The notes under the pieces: generated by a model | Told to the model about the DNA's origin: nothing | Database searches by the model: none | Seen by the model: the letters and a program-made list of their open reading frames with translations, nothing else | Program-made: the position numbers and the translations under genes | In this document: positions 53,324 through 64,000 of the stretch, in pieces | Numbering within the stretch: the first letter of the stretch is position 1 | Layout: each line of letters begins with the position of its first letter | Origin: Candidatus Hamiltonella defensa 5AT (Acyrthosiphon pisum) | GTDB lineage: Bacteria > Pseudomonadota > Gammaproteobacteria > Enterobacterales > Enterobacteriaceae | DNA length: 64,000 bases | Assembly (NCBI RefSeq): GCF_000021705.1 | Contig: NC_012751.1 | Location: 1,538,006 to 1,602,005, forward strand | Direction: 5' to 3'

Positions 53324-53350
53324 AAAAAATGAAAATTATTTTCATTTTTT
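53324..53350. terminator. 12-bp A/T inverted repeat, possible terminator
   Basis: AAAAAATGAAAA, loop TTA, TTTTCATTTTTT is a perfect palindromic stem. It lies upstream of the orphan gene and ends in a T run, so it may end transcription coming from the rRNA side. The weak A/T stem makes this uncertain. Confidence 0.35.
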
Positions 53351-53384
53351 ACAATTGTAACGGTTATGGAAACACTGAAAACCT

Positions 53385-53548
53385 AAAAATAATCTGATAA
53401 AAAAGGAGGTTAATACGTTTTCTTTTAACGGTATAGCGCCCTCTAGCGCATTTTTTAGTATCAAGGGCGAATGAGAGGCATTTTAATACCCGAAAAGGAT
53501 GTTCAACCTTAGCTCGGATTTTCGCGATAAAATCTTGATGATGAGTGT
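53385..53548 (-). pseudogene. IS5-family transposase, C-terminal fragment
   Basis: The minus strand reads HHQDFIAKIRAKVEHPFRVL and ends RINLLFYQIIF, matching the conserved C-terminus of IS5-type transposases (KVEHPFRVIK ... LFALSNL). The part between is diverged and internal sequence is missing. No N-terminal DDE part is present. Confidence 0.6.
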
Positions 53549-53679
53549 GTTTTTCCTCTACCTAGGGGTTGGGCCAACGGGGCGAAAACCTACGCTAAAA
53601 AGATAATGTTATGAAAATCATGTTCTATTTTTAAAATGCTCTAAAGTTTCTATTTTAGAAAAGCATGCAGTTGGTATGA

Positions 53680-53770
53680 TTATTCATCAGATTTCATTAA
53701 TTCATTTTTGAAAAAAACAACTCTTTCGGTTTCCTTAAATCCCAGTGCTTTCAGATGCAGGTTCTTTTAT
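53680..53770 (-). pseudogene. Possible GNAT acetyltransferase C-terminal fragment
   Basis: About 27 codons read NLHLKALGFKETERVVFFKN followed by ELMKSDE and a stop. The pattern LGFKETERVVFF resembles the C-terminus of AAC(6')-type aminoglycoside acetyltransferases (LGFEETERVVYF). Nothing of the remaining domain is present, so this is at most a relic. The similarity is short and from memory. Confidence 0.35.
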
Positions 53771-53807
53771 ACAGGAAGCACTTGAACATATTAATACGTC
53801 ATTTTCT

Positions 53808-53885
53808 AGCTTGGGGAGATATGTGCTCAATGTTATTGAGGTCAGATGAGTAAGTCGGAAGATATTTCAAGTATTTTTTAGATGT
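53808..53885 (-). pseudogene. IS630-family transposase, C-terminal fragment
   Basis: The minus strand encodes KKYLKYLPTYSSDLNNIEHI, clearly derived from the YLPPYSPDLNPIEH block around the catalytic Glu of IS630/Tc1 transposases. The frame stops at once afterwards. It is a third, separate IS630-type trace in the window. Confidence 0.55.
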
Positions 53886-53987
53886 TTTTAATTGTATGAA
53901 AAACAGGAGCCTCGATGGCAATCAGGGGTAAAAGGTGTTGTAAACAGTTGAAGAGGTGAGATGAAATTTGAACTTTTATATTAAGCA

Positions 53988-54063
53988 TGGCAGGGGTGGG
54001 GAGATTTGAACTCCCAACACCCGGTTTTGGAGACCGGTGCTCTACCAATTGAACTACACCCCT
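53988..54063 (-). tRNA. trpT: tRNA-Trp (CCA anticodon)
   Basis: The 76-base gene forms a complete cloverleaf: acceptor AGGGGTG with CACCCCT, D arm, anticodon stem-loop CGGTCTCCAAAACCG with anticodon CCA, T arm and encoded CCA end. It is nearly identical to E. coli tRNA-Trp. It lies 72 bases after the 5S gene on the same strand, as the distal tRNA of the rRNA operon, an arrangement also found at E. coli rrnC. The tRNA-Asp that precedes it there is missing. Confidence 0.98.
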
Positions 54064-54135
54064 AAAAATGTCTTTTCAGTAAGTATGTCGTCAACAGAAA
54101 GGCCGGCTTTAAATGTTTTGGCTGCTTATGTAAGG

Positions 54136-54254
54136 AGCCTGGCGGTGTCCTAGTCTCACATGGGGAAACCCCACACTACCCTCGGCGCAACGGCGTTTCA
54201 CTTCTGAGTTCGGGATGGTTTCAGGTGGGTCCACCGCACTTTGGCCGCCAAGCC
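54136..54254 (-). rRNA. rrf: 5S ribosomal RNA
   Basis: The minus strand starts GCTTGGCGGCC and contains ACTCAGAAGTGAAACGCCGT and GGTAGTGTGGGG, the standard 5S core, and its ends pair (GCTTGGC with GCCAGGC). Ends are placed by comparison with E. coli and are good to a few bases. It follows 23S in the operon. Confidence 0.95.
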
Positions 54255-54311
54255 ATATTTTTTTTCTTCAGAATAAGCAAGTCATGCGCTCTAAAACAGT
54301 TTCGGTGTTGT

Positions 54312-57213
<2,902 letters not shown>

Positions 57214-57261
57214 TTACAACCCGAAATTGTTTCTGACTTACAATCTCTTGCTTATCCCTTA

Positions 57262-57274
57262 TTTTTAAAGAGCA
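57262..57274 (-). promoter_or_regulatory. boxA antitermination site in 16S-23S spacer
   Basis: TGCTCTTTAAAAA matches the boxA consensus TGCTCTTTAACA, which binds NusB-NusE (with SuhB) to keep polymerase transcribing through the rRNA operon. It lies 49 bases upstream of 23S. Confidence 0.75.
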
Positions 57275-57326
57275 ATTTCTTGAAAACACTGAAGCTGTTT
57301 TTAAGATAGTTTTGAACACATCTCTG

Positions 57327-57402
57327 TGGCGTCCCCTAGGGGGTTCGAACCCCTGTTACCGCCGTGAAAGGGCGGTGTCCTAGGCCTCTAGACGAAGGGG
57401 AC
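57327..57402 (-). tRNA. gltT: tRNA-Glu (TTC anticodon)
   Basis: The 76-base gene has acceptor GTCCCCT with AGGGGAC, anticodon stem-loop CCGCCCTTTCACGGCGG with anticodon TTC, a perfect T arm and encoded CCA. It is the only tRNA in the 16S-23S spacer. The sequence is nearly identical to the E. coli spacer tRNA-Glu. Confidence 0.98.
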
Positions 57403-57464
57403 AGCGTCTTTTTTCATGATTTATCAGATAATGTGAGTGGACACTGATAGTGAGAGTTTATAGT

Positions 57465-59012
<1,548 letters not shown>

Positions 59013-59345
59013 CTTACTTCTTATTCTCTTCGTCTCACAAACATCTCTGTTTGCTCAACATCATAACGTTAATATCATTCCCTCTCACTTCAGTGCACAC
59101 ACACATTATCTGATAAATTTTTAAAGAGCTGCTTCCTAATCACAACATGACCGCGCATTCTACTCACTTATTCTCTCCCGTCAACTCCTTTACATCCCTT
59201 TCTTCCATTACAATACACATCTATCATGCTAATTAATTACATTTAACGTCTCGTATATTTTGAGGTTTATAGTTAATTCTGAAATTCTGCAGAAAATCGA
59301 GTCAACTGTTGACAAATAAATTCATTGGGCGTGAGAAATTACATT
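59013..59345. other. rRNA operon leader and promoter region
   Basis: No gene is seen. The region holds the leader boxA and must hold the rRNA promoters. A TTGACT at about 59301-59306 on the minus strand is a -35 candidate, but no well-spaced -10 could be fixed. Confidence 0.5.
59117..59130 (-). promoter_or_regulatory. boxA antitermination site in rRNA leader
   Basis: AGCTCTTTAAAAAT lies about 105 bases upstream of 16S on the minus strand, differing from the boxA core only in its first base. It would recruit the Nus antitermination complex. Confidence 0.7.
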
Positions 59346-59981
59346 TTATGATGTTTTTTTTGATGATACCTTAACCATGACTGGGCGTAATAATCGACCA
59401 TTTAAAGTATAACCTTTACAGACGATAGAAGTAATATGGTTAGGTTCATGCATATCTGATTCAACAACTCCCACGGCTTGATGAATATCCGGATTGAAGG
59501 GTAGATTACATTCAGATTCAACCACTTCTATACCAAATTTATTGACAGTATCTAATAACGATTTTAATGTGAGTTCAATGCCTTCAATTATTGGATTCGC
59601 TCCCTTCTCAGATTTATTCACTGTTTCTAAGGCGCGCTCTAGGTTGTCAATTACAGGCAGTAGGTCATAGGCAAATTTTTGAAGAGCAAATTTATGCGCC
59701 TTCTCTATATCTCTTTGAGTACTACGGTGAATATTCTGTTCATTCGCTTTATGCCTTAACAAATTTTCATTCTCACGCTTTAATGCATCCGTTAATTGAG
59801 ATTCTAATTTTAAAATTCGAGCTTTCATTGTAATAATATCGCTACTTTTTTCACTTTCTTTTTTAATAAAATGAGATTCATCATTTTCTACTGGTGTTGA
59901 AGTTTGTTGATCTATCTGCTCTTCTGCTTGTTTTTCTAAATTTATATCAAAACTTTCTTCTTCAGATTGTTTCTCGCTCAT
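59346..59981 (-). CDS. grpE: Heat-shock nucleotide exchange factor GrpE
   Basis: GrpE releases ADP from DnaK. The start at 59981 has AGGAGA nine bases upstream and gives MSEKQSEEESFDINLEKQAE, as in E. coli (MSSKEQ); the frame to 60011 adds ten basic residues without support. It has a long N-terminal coiled coil (about 50-105), then KFAYDLLPVIDNLERALETV and the beta domain (FNPDIHQAVGVVESDMHEPN, GYTLNGRLLRPVMVKVS). Length 211 against 197 in E. coli. A sigma-32 type promoter stands upstream, and nadK is divergent as in E. coli. Confidence 0.95.
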   Translation of the reverse strand: MSEKQSEEESFDINLEKQAEEQIDQQTSTPVENDESHFIKKESEKSSDIITMKARILKLESQLTDALKRENENLLRHKANEQNIHRSTQRDIEKAHKFALQKFAYDLLPVIDNLERALETVNKSEKGANPIIEGIELTLKSLLDTVNKFGIEVVESECNLPFNPDIHQAVGVVESDMHEPNHITSIVCKGYTLNGRLLRPVMVKVSSKKTS

Positions 59982-60031
59982 CTTAATTTTTCTCCTAATT
60001 CGATTTAGCATGCATGTTAAAATTTAAGTTT

Positions 60032-60060
60032 ATTATGGGGATCACTCGCCATGATTCAAG
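60032..60060 (-). promoter_or_regulatory. Heat-shock (sigma-32) promoter of grpE
   Basis: On the minus strand CTTGAA is followed after 14 bases by CCCCATAAT, an excellent match to the sigma-32 consensus CTTGAA-N11-16-CCCCATNT. It lies about 50 bases upstream of the grpE start, as expected for a heat-shock gene. Confidence 0.8.
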
Positions 60061-60114
60061 TGAATTAATTACAATCTACAGTAACGATAAGATCGTGTGA
60101 GACAATACAAACGA

Positions 60115-61029
60115 ATGAATAAAAAATTTAATAGCATAGGTATTCTTGGTCGCCCTAGAGATTCAGAGGCTTTAGCAACTCATCATATGTTATATCACTG
60201 GCTAAAATCTGAAAATTACACAGTTATTGTTGAGCGAGAGATTGCAGATGCTCTTTCTCTAAGAGATGTGACGACAGCTAGCCTAAAAGATATTGGTAGT
60301 CAATCCGATCTCGCCATAGTAGTAGGGGGAGATGGTAATATGCTAGGTGCAGCGAGAATATTAGCGCAATATGATATCAAAGTAATAGGAGTGAACCGAG
60401 GAAACCTCGGTTTTTTAACTGATTTAAGCCCAGATAATGTACAAAAAGAACTTTCCGAAGTGTTAAAAGGTGAATATCTCACCGAACGACGTTTTTTATT
60501 AGAAACGCAGGTAAAGTCTTCTCTAACATTGATTGAGCCAAACAACTCGAGCTGCCCGAGAACACCTAATTTAACTGGAACTGCAATTAATGAAATGGTG
60601 TTACATCCAGAGAAAGTCGCTCATATGATTGAATTTGAAGTATGGATTGATGATCTTTTTGCTTTTTCTCAGCGTTCTGATGGATTGATCATTGCTACTC
60701 CTACCGGTTCTACCGCTTATTCGCTCTCTGCAGGCGGACCAATTTTAACTCCTACTTTGGAAGCTATTTTGTTAGTTCCTATGTTTCCCCATACCCTTTC
60801 TGCTAGACCTTTGGTAATTAACAGCAACAGTAAAATTTGTTTAAAATTTAAAAATTCAAATCATAATCTAAAAATAAGTTGTGATAGCCAAACAGTTTTA
60901 TCGATTGGAAATGATCAAGAAGTGGTCATTTATAAAAGCGCTCATCATCTCAATTTAATCCATCCAAAAGATTACATTTATATTAATAGACTGAATACAA
61001 AACTTGGATGGTCAAAAAAATTATTTTAA
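60115..61029 (+). CDS. nadK: NAD kinase
   Basis: NadK phosphorylates NAD to NADP. The catalytic GGDG motif is in [20 protein letters not shown], the NAD-binding [13 protein letters not shown] and [19 protein letters not shown] follow, and the end ([20 protein letters not shown]) equals E. coli. The start at 60115 gives [16 protein letters not shown]; an ATG at 60097 adds six residues. It has an insert near residues 140-155 ([13 protein letters not shown]). recN, its usual downstream neighbour, is missing. Confidence 0.96.
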
Positions 61030-61143
61030 AAATAAAAAGCTATTTAAAAACGCAGAGACACAGATATGCTTCTGCTTGTTATGGTGTGTGCCTAAACAAT
61101 CAATTATGTTATATAAAGTGACAGATAAAGTAAGAGGATAACT

Positions 61144-61224
61144 ATGTCACGAGAAGTGATAACAAAGCCCATATGGGTAACATTAAAAACCTTATTAGCT
61201 TATATAAGAGTAGCTTACAATTAA
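61144..61224 (+). CDS. Possible 26-residue small protein
   Basis: An ATG preceded by AAGAGGATAACT opens a frame of 26 residues (MSREVITKPIWVTLKTLLAY then IRVAYN). The ribosome site is good and the middle is moderately hydrophobic. I know no family for it. It lies where recN and bamE stand in E. coli and may be chance or a relic. Confidence 0.2.
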   Translation: MSREVITKPIWVTLKTLLAYIRVAYN

Positions 61225-61275
61225 TTAAAAAAAATTACTTTATTAAAAGTGCCATATCTCATATCTGTTAAAAGC

Positions 61276-61848
61276 TTATTTAACATAAGTAAATGCAGTA
61301 GTAACGTGCTTGACACCACTCACTTTACTGGCTATTTCTGCTGCAGATTCACCTTCTTTTCTTGTCAGTAAGCCCAATAAAAATACTTCTCCATTTTCTG
61401 TTACTACCTTTAATTTTGATGATTTTATCGAAAGTATGGATAAAAGCTGAGAACGAACTTTAGTGGTGATCCATATGTCCGATGAAGTGGTTGCTAAATC
61501 AACGGGCCGCCCCTGACGAATTTCATTGTATATTTCACTCACTCCTTCTACCTTAGCAACAATCGCTTTTGCACGTTCCGAAAGTTCAGAGGACTGTGCT
61601 TCACCCGTCAGCAAAATTTTACCCTGATAAGCCGTCACTGATATTTTTGCTTCTTTTTTTAATTTTGGATCTTTATTAATTGCATTAATGACACGTAGCT
61701 CTAAGGTGCTATCGTCGACCTGCGTTCCTATTGTGCGCGGATCAACCGCTGATTTTGTCGCAACAGCAGCAGCCCCAATCAATACGGCACCTACACAACC
61801 CTGCAAAATCACGCTGCTTAACACGATAGCCGCCAAATTTATTTTCAT
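61276..61848 (-). CDS. dolP: Outer-membrane lipoprotein DolP (BON domains)
   Basis: DolP (YraP) is an outer-membrane lipoprotein that supports envelope integrity and BAM function. The start at 61848 overlaps the diaA stop by ATGA and gives signal peptide MKINLAAIVLSSVILQGCVG with lipobox LQGC. Two BON domains follow: LELRVINAINKDPKLKKEAK with YQGKILLTGEAQSSE, and ITTKVRSQLLSILSIKSSKL with NGEVFLLGLLTRKEG. The 190 residues match E. coli (191). Confidence 0.94.
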   Translation of the reverse strand: MKINLAAIVLSSVILQGCVGAVLIGAAAVATKSAVDPRTIGTQVDDSTLELRVINAINKDPKLKKEAKISVTAYQGKILLTGEAQSSELSERAKAIVAKVEGVSEIYNEIRQGRPVDLATTSSDIWITTKVRSQLLSILSIKSSKLKVVTENGEVFLLGLLTRKEGESAAEIASKVSGVKHVTTAFTYVK

Positions 61849-62450
61849 TTTTTCTCCCATTCATGATCCTGCTGAAGAAATAAAATATGATCAATTAAAT
61901 CACATAAACAGTTCACAACGACCATATGTACTTGTTCAACACCCACGCTACGAGAAGAAGGCACTCGAATCTCAACATCATTTTCTCCTAAAAGACCTTG
62001 TAGCTCATCTCCATCATCGCCTGTCAATGCAATAATTTGCATATTACGAGTGAGTGCAGCTTCAACACCTTTAATGATGGCAGGATGATTACCTCGAGTC
62101 GAAATGGCAAAAAAGATATCCCCTGATTGACCTAAAGCCTGTACTTGCCGTGCATAAATTTCATAATGCAAATGTTCGTAATTCATCGCGGTAAGCAATA
62201 TGTTGTCTGAACTTAAAGTGATGGCCGGTAAGCTAGGGCGTTCTGTTTCAAAACGATCGATCATATTGGTGACAAAACGCTGAGCATTAGCTGTGGATGA
62301 ACCGTTACCACAGCAAAGAATTTTATTGCCATTCGTTAATGCTTGTACAAGGAGGGTTACAGCATAACACAAGGACTGAGGCAAGGCTTCTGCAGCAGCA
62401 ATTTGGGTTTGAATACTTTCAGTAAAGTAATGTTTGATTCTATCCAACAC
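61845..62450 (-). CDS. diaA: DnaA initiator-associating protein DiaA
   Basis: DiaA is a SIS-domain tetramer that binds DnaA and promotes timely initiation at oriC. The start is GTG at 62450, giving LDRIKHYFTESIQTQIAAAE as in E. coli. SIS features are NGNKILCCGNGSSTANAQRF and FFAISTRGNHPAIIKGVEAA. The 201 residues match the family (196). It sits between yraN and dolP in the conserved order. Its retention together with dnaA suggests normal regulation of initiation. Confidence 0.93.
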   Translation of the reverse strand: MLDRIKHYFTESIQTQIAAAEALPQSLCYAVTLLVQALTNGNKILCCGNGSSTANAQRFVTNMIDRFETERPSLPAITLSSDNILLTAMNYEHLHYEIYARQVQALGQSGDIFFAISTRGNHPAIIKGVEAALTRNMQIIALTGDDGDELQGLLGENDVEIRVPSSRSVGVEQVHMVVVNCLCDLIDHILFLQQDHEWEKK

Positions 62451-62498
62451 GTAATATAACCACTCTCATAATAAAAATGATTAGTTAAAAGATCGTAT

Positions 62499-62858
62499 TT
62501 AATTAAATGCGTTTTGAAACCATTCGAATTGATTGCCAGTAATGGCAAAAACGTCAAAACGATAGGATGTATTAAAATGGCTTCCACGTTTTGATAGCCA
62601 GATTGCGGCCGCATCACGTAAGCGTTTTTGCTTTTTGTTATTGATGCTGTCGGCCGCACTTCCAAAAAAAGAATTTCGTTTAAATCGAACCTCAACAAAA
62701 ACCCATGTTTTTTGATCACGCATAATAAGATCGATCTCAGCGCTCCGAAGAGTAACATTAGACTCTTTAAAAACCAAACCCGCTTTTTCAAGATAACGGC
62801 GGGCGATCATTTCATAGCGAAAACCTATTTCTCTTCGACTTAATGTTTTGTCCATCAT
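62499..62858 (-). CDS. yraN: UPF0102 nuclease-like protein YraN
   Basis: YraN is a small protein with a restriction-endonuclease-like fold and no firmly known role. The conserved motif is SAEIDLIMRDQKTWVFVEVR, holding the E...D...E-x-K/R-like residues, followed by SAADSINNKKQKRLRDAA. The 119 residues are slightly fewer than E. coli (131). It is 48 bases upstream of diaA. lpoA, which precedes yraN in E. coli, is missing. Confidence 0.93.
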   Translation of the reverse strand: MMDKTLSRREIGFRYEMIARRYLEKAGLVFKESNVTLRSAEIDLIMRDQKTWVFVEVRFKRNSFFGSAADSINNKKQKRLRDAAAIWLSKRGSHFNTSYRFDVFAITGNQFEWFQNAFN

Positions 62859-63053
62859 TTTTGATGATCCTGTTTTACTCTTTATATATCAATTAATTCA
62901 CGAAACTATGCACTGAGTAATGAATTTTAAATGTTTTTTAACGTTTTTATAATAAAAATTATATAAAAGTGTCGAGTAAAATTTAAATTTGAGATCAGCG
63001 TCGTATTTTTAAAAACTTTACTATTCAGTTTCTGATAATCATATATGGCACTA
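62859..63053. other. Intergenic region upstream of yraN
   Basis: No gene is recognised. The stretch is AT-rich and must contain the promoter for yraN-diaA-dolP; none could be fixed by eye. Confidence 0.4.
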
Positions 63054-63645
63054 TTAATAAGGATTTTCACTCCCGCCCTCTGGCTGACTTTGAGAAGGCG
63101 ACGTTTTATTTGGCCCTAAAGAATTTTTAAGAAAACCATTTACTTTATGCTCGTCATTTGAAGAATGTTGCTCATTTTATCATCACTAATCCAAAGGGAA
63201 TAATCTTGGTGCTCAAGTGATCCCTTTTGAGCGAAATAAGCGGCGCTATAACAGGCATTTCTCAATGGCTCGAGAAATAGATCTCTGCGTGTCTGAGAAG
63301 AGCAATAAGGACTAACTTGTTGAGAAAAATAAACAACTTCTTTGACAAAAAATGACGTTAAAAATAGCCTGGAGGTCTTGTTCGGTTTATTAAATATAAT
63401 TTTTTCTAGAATGCTAAAGTATCACCTAAATCTTTAAAAGAATTTCGGTTTTTTTCTAAATGCGCTAGCGTAGGTTCAACTGGCATACTCTTTGCCTTAT
63501 CAGACTGAGCGACGGGCTGATTAGGGTTCTGTGGTCATAAACTGTCTTCCAGGAAGAACGCTTTTAGCATCATTTTCATCAAATTTAGAGTCATTGACTG
63601 ATTTTTTAAGTACAATAACTTTATTTCTCTTTCTAATTTTTTAAG
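63054..63645 (-). pseudogene. Decayed unrecognised gene, several frameshifts
   Basis: Four protein-like segments in different frames follow each other on the minus strand. They are KKSVNDSKFDENDAKSVLPG; QNPNQPVAQSDKAKSMPVEP with THLEK-like LAHLEKNRNSFKDLGDTL; RLFLTSFFVKEVVYFSQQVS through RRDLFLEPLRNACYSAAYFA to DYSLWISDDK; and EQHSSNDEHKVNGFLKNSLG ending PEGGSENPY at 63054. Breaks lie near 63535, 63420 and 63175. Composition is that of a real protein, but I do not recognise it. Its upstream end meets the ispB start region. Confidence 0.5.
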
Positions 63646-63664
63646 AAAAATTTTTAATAAGACA

Positions 63665-64000
63665 ATGAATTTAAAAGAAATTAAAGCATTAACTAAAGAA
63701 GACATGGCAGCGTTAAATGTCATTATCATCGATCAGATGCATTCTGATATAGAGCTTGTCAATCAATTAAGCGCTTATATTATTAATGGGGGTGGAAAAC
63801 GTATTCGCCCCATGATTTCAATTTTATCGGCTCGCGCATTAAATTATAAAGGCGATCAACATATTATTGTGGCCGCATTAATAGAATTTATTCATACCGC
63901 AACCTTGTTGCACGATGATGTCGTCGATAAATCTGATCTGCGTCGTGGGAAAAAAACAGCAAATACCGTTTTTGGTAATTCTGCAAGTGTCTTGGTTGGA
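63665..64000 (+). CDS. ispB: Octaprenyl diphosphate synthase (3'-partial)
   Basis: IspB builds the C40 side chain of ubiquinone from FPP and IPP. The first 112 residues are present and match E. coli closely: MNLKEIKALTKEDMAALNVI, GGGKRIRPMISILSARAL and the first aspartate-rich motif LLHDDVVDKSDLRRGKKTAN. The gene runs off the window at SASVLVG. It supplies the pathway in which UbiE, UbiJ and UbiB of this window also act. Confidence 0.96.
   Translation, partial: MNLKEIKALTKEDMAALNVIIIDQMHSDIELVNQLSAYIINGGGKRIRPMISILSARALNYKGDQHIIVAALIEFIHTATLLHDDVVDKSDLRRGKKTANTVFGNSASVLVG

Larger units (their letters stand above)
53112..53987. other. Intergenic debris between orphan gene and tRNA-Trp
   Basis: No intact gene is found in this stretch of nearly 900 bases. 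It contains a perfect 12-bp A/T hairpin (53324-53350), a fragment of an IS5-type transposase, a short acetyltransferase-like fragment and the end of an IS630-type transposase, each listed separately. Confidence 0.6.

Noticed and set aside
63535..63729. 64-residue minus-strand frame over the ispB start
   Set aside because: It overlaps the conserved ispB start, is low in complexity and has no ribosome site; the neighbouring decayed gene uses another frame.

Overview
The window looks like chromosome from a gammaproteobacterium of the enterobacterial lineage that is undergoing genome reduction. The best guess is an insect facultative endosymbiont of the Hamiltonella/Regiella type. Housekeeping proteins (MreB, DnaA, GyrB, RpoS, FumC, HemL) read as close relatives of the E. 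coli proteins and several local gene orders match E. coli. The blocks have been shortened by clean deletions, some genes carry single in-frame stops, and insertion-sequence debris is frequent. The species assignment is inference; the 16S rRNA gene here would settle it.

Layout. 1-11.7 kb is a decayed prophage region, visibly richer in G+C than the rest. It holds a tail fibre assembly gene end, a 45-bp tRNA-Arg(UCU) 3' core (att-like site), a tyrosine integrase, a helicase remnant, and an origin-like region with three families of GGTNNCA repeats and a DnaA box. A Mor-type activator, endolysin, holin, terminase subunits and a Mu gp29-like portal gene follow. Two IS630-family elements, IS3-family fragments and a lambda-type integrase fragment interrupt this region. 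11.9-15.9 kb is one large toxin-like gene with an N-terminal C80 (MARTX/TcdA-type) cysteine protease and a hydrophobic pore-type segment. It is cut off exactly where rpoS ends. 15.8-21.6 kb is rpoS-nlpD-ispF-ispD-ftsB, queD, tsaC and a nonsense-interrupted dprA. 21.7-29.7 kb is def-fmt-rsmB-trkA, tex and hemL. 30-35.5 kb is mreBCD, rng and tldD. 35.6-40.5 kb is a DedA gene, ubiE-ubiJ-ubiB and tatABC, convergent with coaA. 41.7-47.8 kb is dnaA-dnaN-recF(interrupted)-gyrB. 47.9-52.2 kb is trmJ, suhB, fumC and nadA. 52.4-53.9 kb is a very AT-rich orphan gene and transposon debris. 54-59 kb is a complete rRNA operon (16S, tRNA-Glu, 23S, 5S, distal tRNA-Trp). 59.3-64 kb is grpE, nadK, dolP-diaA-yraN, a decayed gene and the start of ispB.

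How the genes work together. The conserved blocks cover cell shape (mreBCD, ftsB, nlpD), isoprenoid and quinone synthesis (ispD, ispF, ispB, ubiE, ubiJ, ubiB), initiation and modification of translation, Tat export, replication initiation, NAD synthesis and the general stress sigma factor. The reduced part is DNA uptake and recombination: recF and dprA are each broken by one stop, and recN is absent beside nadK. SuhB keeps its fold but has lost most metal ligands of inositol monophosphatase. The accessory part is phage wreckage plus one large toxin-like gene, a pattern familiar from protective insect symbionts.
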